Below, one piece after another: positions 34,191-44,630 of a DNA stretch of 64,000 nt. How positions within the stretch are numbered: the stretch's first letter is position 1; the number at the start of each line of letters is the position of its first letter. Below the pieces are notes generated by a model. That model was given only the letters and a program-made list of their open reading frames with translations. It ran no database searches and had not been told where the DNA came from. This stretch comes from Protonemura montana (taxonomy: Eukaryota > Arthropoda > Insecta > Plecoptera > Nemouridae), in the NCBI GenBank assembly GCA_947568835.1, contig OX387604.1:7161860-7225859 (forward strand), in the 5' to 3' direction. Position numbers and translations under genes: made by a program.

Positions 34191-37100
34191 GTTCGTACAA
34201 AACCAGAGTCTCATTTTGCTTTCAATTGAATTTATTACGAATGTGTTAAAATTACATAACTGAATGATGCCATGGTTCTAACATCTTTGGAACAGAACAC
34301 ATTTTGCTGGAGTTTTTTGTTTCTCATGTGTTTCCTCGTAAGAGCGCAAACCAGCCAGCGATGGGTTTTGTTCGAAGTCAAATTTAAACCGATTAAAAAA
34401 GAATTAAATCACTGTTAGGTTATCTCTCGCACAGTCAATAAGAACCTACCGAAGAAATGACACAGACACATAATGGCCAGAGCCAATGGTCAAGACATTA
34501 AATCAGTCATATTGATGACTGGAAACCCAGATAATCGATTACATATCGAGGCTCAAATACGTTTCAATGCTCGTATCTGTGCTCGTATCAAATGATCTAT
34601 CATAACTTTTCGCTACTGTTTAACACTTCTGGGATCTGATAAACATAGTGGGGCACAACAGCTGATCCAAAGCAATTCACTACACTCTAAATTGCGTTGT
34701 TTGCTGAACAAAATTGACAACGGATTTAAATCTCATTTTATAAAATCGGTCCCTGGGATGTAATTATGAGTTTTCAACTCGATTCACTGTTGCGAGATTA
34801 AAAACTTGCTTGCACACCACGCTCAGCGCTTATAAAATAATTTGTTTTGATGAAGCAGTAACATTGAAACAAAGGTTAGTGTACGAGGGAACAAAAAGGA
34901 ATCAAAATAGACAAAGAGCTTTTTGTGTTGTTTGCAGATGAAGCTGTACAATCGTAACTTCGCTGCGACCGAAAGGATTGAGTATATGGGTTGGGTGAAC
35001 GAAGGGTGTATTCTGCAGAACAACAACCAGCCGTGGCAAAACTACAAACCGAAGTTTTTGACACTTAAGGGAACGGACGTGCTGCTGTTCGATTCGCCTC
35101 CGGTCAGTACCTACTCAGTTCCTTGCCGGTTGCATTAATTATACGGCCGATATTTGGCCTCGGTTAGCCCAATAAACGGTGTAATGCGTCAAACATGTGA
35201 CAGTCAATGTTGTGCGTTCATGCCAAGCGCAGATATCTTATTTTAAAAGATTAACGGTAGCTTAAGAGTAATAAAACTTCACTGCTGTTACGTATTAAAA
35301 ATACGATCCATCAAGATTTCGCTAAACGTGATCAGTGGGAAATTTTTTTCATTTAATTGGAATATTGTTAAATTATTAAATTAGTAATTGATGAATGAAT
35401 GAAGGGACGTGAAATGAAACTCTTGGAGTTAATATATCATTTAAGGAACTTTTTTAACCTAACACTTATTATCAAATAATTGTAATTGATGAGATAAGTT
35501 CCCCTTCAAACGATCAATACTTATTTTGAAGATCTCAGGCTCACACTAAGGTCACCGAATTCAAGGTCACGATCACTGAACCACTTGTAATATACCAATT
35601 AACCCAGGCCATGTTTGGAGGAACCAATCATAGACCAAGGACATGTTTGGATGACCCAACCAGAGACCAAGGCCAAGTTTGGACGAACCAACCAGAGACC
35701 AAGGCCATATTCTGACGGACACAAACCCCAAGAAATTCAGCAAGTTAGCACAAACGTAAAATCGAGAAAATCGAGACAAAATTATGTTGTTATGTGATCT
35801 TCAAAGCTGACATGACTGTTGCAAGTTCTAATGATCGTTTATGCGTTTAGTTCATTAGTATCTCTATAGTTTATTATAGTTAGTTTCATAGTTGTTGTAG
35901 CCAGCATCTGACAGTTTCTCGTCATTTTTTTGCACAGTTGAACATTGCCGACTGGGTACAGTGTGGACTGGTTTTCAAAGTCTACCAGACGATGTTTCGC
36001 GTAATCAAGGACTCTGAAAATGTTGACGAGCGACAGCACTGTTTCCTGATCCAGTCGTCAGGCCATCACTCACGTTACCTTTCTGTGGAGACCCGACAGG
36101 AACTTCTGCGCATCGAAAACGCGTGGCATTGTGCTGTGTGCGCAGCAGTCATGAAGCTTGGAGTAAGTACTTGTCTCCATAATCTCACAATACTTAACTC
36201 CATACAAATACGGACATTCCACACATTCATTTTCATTTTATTAACTACTAGGGCTTCGAAACGCAATTTGAGTTGCGTTGTAGGTGAGCGTGTTTTATTT
36301 TATTTTTTATTCCTTTATTTTTGTTAGAAAGGAGTACCCCACATGCTTCTTTTGGTATTTTTTGTTCATTGAATTTTCTTTCGAATTTGTAAAAACATTG
36401 TCATAGAAATTGTCGTGAAACTACGAACTGTTCATACAAAATTTAAAAATTTCGTTGTAATGGAAAATTTATTTGTAAATTTCAACAACAACGTGTCTAT
36501 TCTTTATGAACTCCGAAAAGTGTATTTATAAAATATGAACATTTTCGTAAATTTTGAATAGTTACAAAACTTTTTAATCGATTTTTCTGAAAAAAAAAAC
36601 TCTGGGGTCTAAGCTGAGAACACAAAAGTGCCGTGAAAATTTGGTTCAAATCGGAACACACGTTTGACCACTAGACGCAGAAAAAAAACACACAGGTTAT
36701 TTTTTTTAGGAATTATGAAAAATTAAAGATTTCATTTCGCTCTCTACGCTCATCAACAATTTTTTGACGTTGGAATCTTAGGAATTGAGTATGTTGTAGA
36801 AAATTATTAAATCTGGGTCGACCAGTGACCTTTTTCGAAGAAGAGTTTTCTTTGAATTGTATGTTGTCTTAAGCGTGGGTGAAATTGTGCATTTCTGGGG
36901 GTTTATTTCGGGAAATAGAAATAAAAAAAACGGTTCTGGGTGACTGAAATTGAATCCTTTTTGTGCAACGAACGCGCTTACTAACATTTCAACTTCAATG
37001 TTATGGCCGTTATTTGTCTGCGAAAATTAGTCTCAAATCACTAGGGATTTCTCTTCATACGTTACTAGTGCTCGTAATGGCAGGAACTTTTATTATTGTG

Positions 37101-38194
37101 AACACTAATTCTTCCTCAAAAGCGTTTCCCATTTGGAGAATCAAACCCCACTCCATTGCTGTCGTGGCTGGAGATCTTACAATCTGCACTTAACTAGAAC
37201 ATTTTTAGGGGAAGTTTGTGTATTTGATGAGTCTAGTGGTTCACCAATGAAACTTAACCCAAGGGGTTGTAAATGATTTGCAGAAACGTGGCTATAGTGA
37301 CTCTAAATTACGTCTCAATCCATTCTAGCTCATGCAACCCCCATTCAACTTTGAATATATCATACGCATCTATTCTTGTTCCAATGACGAATGCTCGATA
37401 ACGACACGATATTTCATCGTTGTGATCGCTAATATTCCTAAAAAATTGGCCCATTAGGGTACTCGAATCCCGGTTTCCATCTGGTGCTTTTACCATCTGA
37501 GCCCATTGGACACAAATTTTAGAAATAAGTTTCATCGAATATTCTGGTGAATCTCGGAGGTGTAGAACCCTATTTCAGTAGTCTGGTTAGGCCAAGAAGA
37601 TGTGAATATTCACAGACGGACGTGCTCTTCTTGCAGAGCAAAACGTTCGTGGTGTCTGCGCCTGGCTGCAAAACTGCTGGTCTTACACTTGATTGGAACA
37701 TGGGATTCGCGCTCTACGACTCGCAGTCTAAAACGTACAGCTGGAAGTTTAAGTTTTCCCAACTGAAAGGATCCTCCGACGACGGAAAATGTAAACTGAA
37801 ACTACATTTCCAGGACATCGATTCGCGAGCAATTGAAACCAAGGTGAGTGGTTTGAACTGGAAATACCAAATATCTCTGTCTCTAGGGCGTATGCTAGCT
37901 CCACTGATTTAAATTAAATTTGATCAGTTTGGATTGTACAACTGAATGTCAATGCTTTCAGAAAGAATTTTTACGAAATTGTGAGATAGCGATGTTTCTG
38001 GGAATTTTGAAACCACCAACGTATGAACAAACTCGTGTGCGGATTGTTTACCGTGTTAATATATATTTTATTGCTCTTGCTTGCAGGAGTTGGAGACACC
38101 AAACTTACAGAGTCTGCTGTTTTGCATGCATGCTTTCCTCACAGCCAAAGTGGCGTCCGTAGATCCAGCATTCCTTACGTCCACATCCCCTTAA
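29023..38194 (+). CDS. SNTG: Gamma-syntrophin (PDZ, PH, syntrophin-unique domain)
   Basis: Ten exons join in frame to 1551 nt, 516 residues plus stop, almost the length of human gamma-1 syntrophin (517 from memory): 29023-29082, 31498-31668, 32440-32599, 32708-32833, 33214-33357, 33640-33824, 34938-35102, 35938-36162, 37637-37843, 38087-38194. All junctions are GT-AG and phases agree. A PDZ domain (about 78-165) has the carboxylate-binding loop [12 protein letters not shown] split PH-like region follows (WVNLITVPL; FEVRG...WLKYITDNI), then a second PH-like part ([14 protein letters not shown]), and a syntrophin-unique C-terminal domain with the signature [17 protein letters not shown]. Known role: a membrane-cytoskeleton adaptor that binds dystrophin or dystrobrevin and recruits PDZ ligands. 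An Asn-His-rich loop at the end of exon 2 is peculiar to this copy. Only exon 1 is uncertain. Confidence 0.94.
31498..31668 (+). CDS. SNTG: Gamma-syntrophin exon 2
   Basis: Acceptor CCCGTAG, donor AGA|GTAAAT. It encodes the beta-strand [16 protein letters not shown] that precedes the PDZ in gamma-syntrophins, then an HNHNQNHNH loop. Confidence 0.88.
32440..32599 (+). CDS. SNTG: Gamma-syntrophin exon 3 (PDZ first half)
   Basis: Acceptor TTTACAG, donor G|GTACAG. Contains [14 protein letters not shown] and LFVGDAI. Confidence 0.93.
32708..32833 (+). CDS. SNTG: Gamma-syntrophin exon 4 (PDZ second half)
   Basis: Acceptor CCTACAG, donor CAG|GTACGC. Contains VNGEFI, the helix [11 protein letters not shown] and VMLTVKHY. 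Confidence 0.93.
33214..33357 (+). CDS. SNTG: Gamma-syntrophin exon 5 (linker)
   Basis: Acceptor TTTGTAG, donor CAG|GTACAG. An acidic, Cys-containing linker ends RRWVNL, which begins the first PH strand. Confidence 0.85.
33640..33824 (+). CDS. SNTG: Gamma-syntrophin exon 6
   Basis: Acceptor TTCTGCAG, donor CAG|GTAAAA. Contains [18 protein letters not shown] and WLKYITDNI, the PH-domain end. Confidence 0.93.
34157..34190. repeat. (TTA)n microsatellite in syntrophin intron
   Basis: About eleven TTA units. Confidence 0.9.
34938..35102 (+). CDS. SNTG: Gamma-syntrophin exon 7
   Basis: Acceptor GTTTGCAG, donor CCG|GTCAGT. Contains YMGWVNEG and [16 protein letters not shown]. Confidence 0.93.
35600..35715. 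repeat. Roughly 36-bp minisatellite in syntrophin intron
   Basis: About three units of a phrase containing gaccaaggcca, gtttgga and gaaccaacca, with small changes between units. Confidence 0.8.
35938..36162 (+). CDS. SNTG: Gamma-syntrophin exon 8
   Basis: Acceptor TTGCACAG, donor GGA|GTAAGT. Encodes the second PH core ([31 protein letters not shown]). Confidence 0.93.
36246..36770. repeat. Possible old non-autonomous transposon
   Basis: The left phrase is shared with 9478-9530. At the right, near 36738-36755, there is cgctctctacgctcatcaac, and a similar phrase occurs near 21588-21610. The ends share the inverted core gagcgt. Boundaries are not firm. Confidence 0.3.
37443..37512 (-). repeat. 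tRNA-like SINE head in syntrophin intron
   Basis: The minus strand reads TGGGCTCAGATGGTAAAAGCACC (A-box-like), then GGGATTCGAGTACCC (B-box-like). Confidence 0.6.
37637..37843 (+). CDS. SNTG: Gamma-syntrophin exon 9 (syntrophin-unique domain)
   Basis: Acceptor TCTTGCAG, donor AAG|GTGAGT. Contains [16 protein letters not shown] and [13 protein letters not shown]. Confidence 0.95.
38087..38194 (+). CDS. SNTG: Gamma-syntrophin exon 10 (C-terminus)
   Basis: Acceptor GCTTGCAG. The reading frame ends with TAA at 38192-38194 after [21 protein letters not shown]. The tail is about 20 residues shorter than in the human protein. Confidence 0.93.
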   Translation, partial: ELETPNLQSLLFCMHAFLTAKVASVDPAFLTSTSP

Positions 38195-40660
38195 TCCTCC
38201 TAATCCCCCAGCCTCACCCTCCAGTCACGACAGACAGTCCGCATTCCCGGCCAATGCCTCGCTGGCAAGGCAATGTCAAAACGTGTAATTTCAAATGTAA
38301 TAACAAGTACCTGCCCTCCACTCCATTTCATTATACTTGTCATGTCGTATGACTACGTGTTTACAATGACCAAATAATAGCATGACACATTTTTATGTAA
38401 CATGAAAAGAATGAATTAACCACTCCTAACGGATTGCGGTTTTGCACAAAGTAACCTAAACTAAAATTTAAAAGAAAAATAATGAAGGCGTTTTCGACTG
38501 GCTTGCAAAAGTGGGTTGAAATAGGCTCGAATTAGGCGCAAACGATCATCAGATTGACGCGCCTATAAACCCCACAATGCATTCAATATGCTCGATGATC
38601 AATGGGCTTGCACTAGCTCCGAGCGAAAAAACTCCCACCCGAATTAATCTCATGGTGCATTTATTTATTTTCCAATTGCACCGTCGGAATTCTCGGAAAA
38701 AAAGTGCACCGGGAGTGACCTGAAAACGAGTAACTCTGTTAGTTGAATACGTGAAAGCTGCACTGGGGTAGAATCACGTGCCCAGCCGAACACGTGGATG
38801 TACCGGAGCAGCCTGTCGGATACGCCATAAGAAAACTCTTTTTTAGGTGTATAATTGTTAGTGAAACGGCTTTTTCAAATAGTTAGAACCGTGAGAAATT
38901 ACTTTTCCATCCCCTACGCTAACAAACTGTTGATTACACTCAATTGAGTTCGCTCAATTGCTACTCATATCTAATTTTAGTCGCAAAATGGTTATCGCAA
39001 CTAAAATTAACACTTTGAGATCTTTACTAGGGAGCTACAGTTCCCAAATTGGGTGCAAACACTGGGGCAATACAATTAGCAACAGAGCATTTGTGTCAGT
39101 CAAATAGCTGATCATAATGTAGCGACGATCATTAACACGTTAGATTCAAACGCTATGTGATACAGATTTCAATGGTCATCAACTGACCAGTGGCTGGATT
39201 GTAAAAAAATTTCATGATAACATACCAAATACGCTTTCATCAAGGAATTAGTATCTCTTTGAAAATAAGGAATGATTGTTAAAGTATAAATAGGTTAGTA
39301 ACAAAAAATTCACCATAACTACAAAGATAAATGATGAGAGTAAATCATATTCGACGATATTTGAAATAATAACAATAATTAACACTAATAATTCGACAAC
39401 AATATAAGCAAGAAAAACGAAACTCGAAATCAATAATAGTGAAATAGAAAATAAAATATCCTAACAAACGCGAGGAACTGATCTTACCCTTTTCTTGGTG
39501 TTATCGTATAGGTCATAGGTCAAATATAGATCATTTATACGTCACTGTCGTATCTCTTTTTTAAGATAAGTTTCCTTCTTGACATGGTTGTGACATATGT
39601 TATTGGGCTGTTCGCAATATGTTGATTTGATTCCCAGTTGCAGGGACGGACACGCAAAAATGCGGTTTAATGAACTACCATTCGCGTAATTCATATCAAA
39701 ACGTCTCGTGTTCACTGCTCTTAAGCCATTTCGTCATGGTGTCATAGGTAAAAACTACGGCTACAAATGACAGGTGGCATTATAAATTACCACTGTAATC
39801 ACTATAGTGTAAATGAACGAAACGTTAATAATATAATTTATTTTTATCATAATTTTAATAATTGTTAGGTGTATTAAAATTGTAGCTTACACTGTTGACC
39901 ATGTTTCTAACACTTTGGGGTGGAAGTTTGTGTATCTACCTTCCCATTACTTCCTTCGTATGCAATGGCTTTTTCTCTGATGGTGCTATGAGGACTTGCG
40001 ATTAGCTCCAGGTAATGGTAGCTCCAGGTAAATCTGGGTAGTAACGTTTAGTGCGATAAGTGAAGAAGAGAAAAGGACCATGAAAAGCCGCAGGTATTTA
40101 GGTGTTAGGTAGGTTATACATCGACTATCGGATATCGATAGAAGGTTGAACAAAGCCCGACTCGGCTCTTGATCAAATGTCATCATTCTTCTGATGTGTA
40201 ATTTATCTCCAAACTTCCACGCGTGTTTTATTGTAAATAAAATAAAATAAAGATATTATTATGTTGACTCGATCCCCTGGCTTATTATTAACCTCACCTG
40301 ACATATTACAAAATCACAACACCAATAAGGTTGTCATGTCTATTAAGTACCTTTATTAAAGATCATTATGCAATTTGTCGCTTGAGCTTGGTTTGCTTGG
40401 TTTGCTTGGTTTGCTTGGTTTTAATTCGAACAAATGGTAATTAAAATTGTATTCGATATTTTATAACATTCGGAGAAGTATTGCACCTATAATTCCACCT
40501 ATTCCACCTATTTTTATTGCACCTATTCGTGTGCGATAGACCTGATAGGAGCAAATTGCAACTACCAATCCTGGCCTCGTGCCACCTTGTAGTCTAGGTA
40601 CGTTTCAAGGGCACGCGAGATACACCCTGGATTATTTTGAAACCTCTTGGCCTGCGCAAA
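38195..40660. other. Intergenic, no gene seen
   Basis: The beginning is probably the syntrophin 3' UTR. The rest is AT-rich with a decanucleotide repeat (tttgcttggt)n at 40388-40421. Confidence 0.5.
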
Positions 40661-40667
40661 CATTCAG

Positions 40668-41017
40668 TTAGGCTTGCGCTGCAGAGAGTTGCACTGCCGA
40701 CAGGCTCAGGAAAATAATATGGTAGCACAGCTGATGCTGGCGCCACGCCATGATGGTGGGGAGGTAATGATGAATCTCTGGGATTTGCAGGCGCTCCGAC
40801 GACGGCGTTAGGGTGGGGACGTGGGATGGGGGTGGGGGAGGGAGAGCGGCCGGGTCGCGGGTCTGGGGCACCCCGGCCGAGGCGAGGAACCAGCCAGGGA
40901 GAGAGAGAATACGGTACACATTTACGCTACGAGTTTACTACAAGCCGGCTGGTAGGCGTGACTTCGGTCGAACGTCCTCCCGGTGTACCTCGCCAGCGTC
41001 TCGACCCGCGACGTCTA

Positions 41018-41058
<41 letters not shown>

Positions 41059-41256
41059 AGCGGCGACGTCGGCAGCGGCGACGGCGGCGGCGAGCTGTTG
41101 AGTCGAGTCGACGCTCAGCTCGGCAGCGGTCGCACGACTACGCAACTGTGCGCTCGCCTTCGAGGCTGGCAACTCGTTCCCAGGACACCGTGGACTCATG
41201 GTGACTACTCACCCCTATTTATTGCTACAATAGACGTCGACGATAGACAACCTTGA
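40668..41256. promoter_or_regulatory. GC-rich island, possible distal promoter or 5' exon
   Basis: A CpG-dense block of about 450 bp in an AT-rich setting, with a hexanucleotide repeat (ggcgtc)n at 41022-41057. Reading frames here are repeat translations. It could hold a 5' untranslated exon or promoter of Corin 3.3 kb downstream, but no splice link can be shown. Confidence 0.3.
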
Positions 41257-44061
41257 ATTTATAAGACAAGGAACTTACCTGTCGAACTAGAGACAGAATC
41301 GCCGACGTAGATCATTGTTTGGGACTTGCTTTGCGATTTGTTAGATGGAGTTGTGTATAATAATTGTTTTGTTATGTTATTTATGTGCATATAATGTTTT
41401 ATGTCCGTAGAACTGGTTATTGCTTTGTAGTTAGTAGGTAGGACACTATGTTTCCATATTCGTAGATGTCATACGTGTTCATAGTAATTGCATTCCATTG
41501 CAATATTTGGGGAACGATATACTTATATTTTTTTATTGGTAGTACAACGGTAATTATTAACGTTAGACTAGATAACTGTGCCAGTACTCGATTATAACAA
41601 TTGAGCTTAATATGTTGTCAGAATTGCATTCCATTAAAGTTCTAATGGAAACGAGCTACACAACATTTTTGAAACTCATACCTAACGATTTTTAGACATT
41701 AAAATCGTTAAAATATGCCCTCGGCGATGCAGTTGCAAAGCGATCCTCCTTATACAAAACTCGTCAGTTTCTTTGAGTTGCCAAAGGATTTCGTAATCTC
41801 GTAAAGCAATCAAAGCATGACAAAACGATGAAGGTCGTACACGACCCGTTCGGGACGTCCCGTACGCGTGCGTCTGCGAGCGAAGGCGCGAACGTTTAGG
41901 GGATGCCGATATCACTTCTTAAAGAATGTTGTGTAGACGTTCGATCATTTATTTGCAGCGAAAAGGTAATCAACAGATGCATTCTTTCCAGTGAAGCAGT
42001 TAATTAAACTAGTCTCGACAGACCCACTGACCTACTATGCTTGTTCTTATTGTTGTTGTTGTTCTTCTTCTTCTTCTTCTTCCTGGTATTTTTGTTGTCT
42101 CCATAGTATTTTATTTTGTTTTTATAATGTTCCTCGGTGTGTTAAAGGAATCGAATTCTTTGATGATATTTTCTCTGGAATTATTATTAGTATTATTGTT
42201 ATTATTGTTTATTTATCGACAACGGAGGCAAGTCCACAATTGTGATTCATTAGGCAAACCGTAAATAGTTAAAAACAATGTGCAGATCATATAAATGAAT
42301 TTTGAAATGTCAGAATTTCAAGAATCTCCCCCTCTCTCTCTCTCTCTCTTTCTCTCTCGTTCTCTTTTAATTTAGTAATAAAAATTCCAAATCTCGTTTC
42401 ATTTTTTTTTGTCTTTTTTTGCTTCAAAAATCAAACCAAGATCAAGAAAATTATCAGTTAATTTATAATAATGGCATCGACAAACTCATAGCTTGAAACA
42501 AACACTCGGCGATGGACAGTCTGGAAATGTATTCAATTCAAAATAGGCAATTGGTGGAATCTATTAGGCAGTTGTTAATATTAAATTGTAATTTTATCTT
42601 CCAGGAATTTTTACGGAATTAATATTTTGGTTTAGATTGACCTAAGAGAAGTGCGATGATCTAGATGATCTTGGTGCCAGAGTTTGATACAGAATATAAA
42701 GCACAACGATACATAGTGTACTTGTTTAAAAAGGAAGTGTGCAACTTTTCACTGTTTCCCATGCGTTCATGATGCGACCCGTTAAGCATAAATGACGCGG
42801 ACATTTTCAGCACTGGAACACGCTCGCTTTTTCACCCTATATTTTTCAGCTTCCGTTGTTATTTCCTGGATTGCATCTGATTTTCTAGGTGTTGCCGGTT
42901 TGTCGCCAATAAACACTTGTGCGTACGCTTAATTACGTACACAATGTGAAAACACGCTAACATTAACCCTAGCATCATCGTTATTATCGTCTCACAATGA
43001 TACCAAAATCCGAGTCGTTTTCGCGAAGCCCCATCGTTGCAATTGTGACTCAGAACGCAACCCACAGAGCAATATCGGCACCTCCACGCAATAAATCAAT
43101 ATTCCACCAATGTTCAGTGCCACGGCTGCAAGATATTATTTCAATATTCCGCTAGATTAGCATATCACAATGATACCAAAACCACATTCCATTTCCATAT
43201 CACGCCTGGAGATTTCTAAATCGAAGCTGCAAACGCAACCCGCAGAGCAAACTCGGCTCCTCCACGCCGTATATCAGTGTACATACTCAAGGCGCGCTAT
43301 ATTATAAATGACACACTTTTTAATGATTATTGTTATTAAATCGAATGATAAGAAGTCGAGCAAGCATATGCCATAACTGAAAAAACCCTATCGTCTTGTG
43401 CATTTGCTGTGTGTATCCGTAAAAAGTTTTTGAGTATTGTTAGGGAGTAATGAAAGAAAAGAGATTCTTGTATTTAAAAGCCTGGTGCTTCAAATATCAG
43501 ATTACATTGTTTTATTAAAACCATTGGTTGATAATTATATCCGTAATAACAACTAAATGTCTTCCAAAATGATCGGAAATTGATAATAACTAAGAGAGAG
43601 CAATTCAAAATAGAACAAACAGTGCTAATTGCATAAACGCCACATTTTATTATGGTCCCCAGTCTGCAATTATATTTACAACTTCGGTTGTACGGATTGG
43701 GAAAGGCTTTGGAAAATTCTGAAAATTTCTGCAAACTATTGTTGAGTTGAAAAAAATTATATTCGATTTTTCTGAAACACGCCGATAAGTGGACAAAAAA
43801 CAAATGTTCTTTGAAAACGACATAAAAATAGGACCAACAATTTTTTGATCTATTTATGCGAAAATAAAGTATAATCTAATATCTTTTGTATGAAGAGCGT
43901 CACTTGGCAAACAGAAATATCTTCTAGCAGAAACCGCTAAAATAAGACGTCCGAGTCGTCTGCCCCTGTCCTCTCCACCGATCTAGAATTTTAAAGCTTT
44001 TCATGGCTTGCAAAAGTCTAACAGTGCGTTGGTGCTAAGTGTCGCGATAATTTCGATTGGA
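41257..44061. other. Intergenic, no gene seen
   Basis: AT-rich, with CTT and CT microsatellites near 42063-42082 and 42331-42362, and a duplicated segment described separately. Confidence 0.5.
42990..43285. repeat. Diverged direct duplication, period about 175 bp
   Basis: The phrase tcacaatgataccaaaa and, 80-90 bp on, cgcaaccc.cagagcaa..tcggc.cctccacgc occur twice, at 42993-43092 and 43165-43270. Confidence 0.7.
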
Positions 44062-44145
44062 ATAGGGTAGGATAGGGAGATCCCGGGTTCGTATACCGGT
44101 TCGGTTGCACATTTTTCCAGTCTATCTTCCTTTCCATCATTCCCT
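44062..44145 (+). repeat. tRNA-like SINE, 3' part (partner at 62491-62600)
   Basis: The sequence cccgggttcgtata followed by ggttgcac.tttttccagtc and cttcctttcc matches the tRNA-like SINE at 62491-62600. The A-box half is missing or degraded. Confidence 0.6.
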
Positions 44146-44319
44146 TGCTAGTTTCAGCCAGAAAAACAGAAAAACGCCAGAAGAACCAAAAACCCTGCAA
44201 CTGTTGGAAATTGCATTTTTGAAAGACATTGGAAAACATCCCTCCTTTCGATTTTCTAGTGCTTGCCTACTAGCAGGATGTGCACGCCGCTGGCGATGTT
44301 GTGTGTATGTACAAACATG

Positions 44320-44470
44320 TGAAGTTGTACTAGCTTGTATTCCTCCAACCTCTCTGCCAAACAGAACTGGACAGGCGGATGTCACCAATCCTATACCTGA
44401 CCCAGCACAATGTTGCTTAACTTCGGTGATCTGACGAGAGCCGGTGTTTCCAACGCGCCCAACCTTTCGG
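44320..44470 (-). repeat. 5S-derived SINE, copy 2 (head part)
   Basis: The minus strand reads GGAAACACCGGCTCTCGTC, AGATCACCGAAGTTAAGCAA and then GGTCAGGTATAGGATTGGTG, closely following 5S rRNA from its 5' third through the A box and C box. The 3' half is absent. Confidence 0.85.
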
Positions 44471-44496
44471 TTTCAGATTGATTCCTGGACGCTGTG

Positions 44497-44630
44497 ATGC
44501 CCGCGGGGACCGTAAGCTTTGTACCAGGCAGCCGGGCCTGCCTCGCAACCGTCGGCATTGTCAGCACCGTTAGCACCATTAGCCCCGTCAGCACACCAGC
44601 CGAAAAGCTGGTCGAGCAAGCAGGCAACAG
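44497..44630 (+). CDS. Corin: Corin exon 1 (predicted start)
   Basis: ATG opens 44 codons and ends AG|GTGAGT in phase 2, exactly the phase the exon at 46170 requires. An acceptor-like TTTCAG lies just upstream at 44471-44476, so a 5' non-coding exon may precede it. Confidence 0.55.

Noticed and set aside
40813-41256. Gly/Val- or Arg-rich proteins at the GC-rich island
   Set aside because: They are repeat translations of the hexanucleotide tract with no domain and no splice support.
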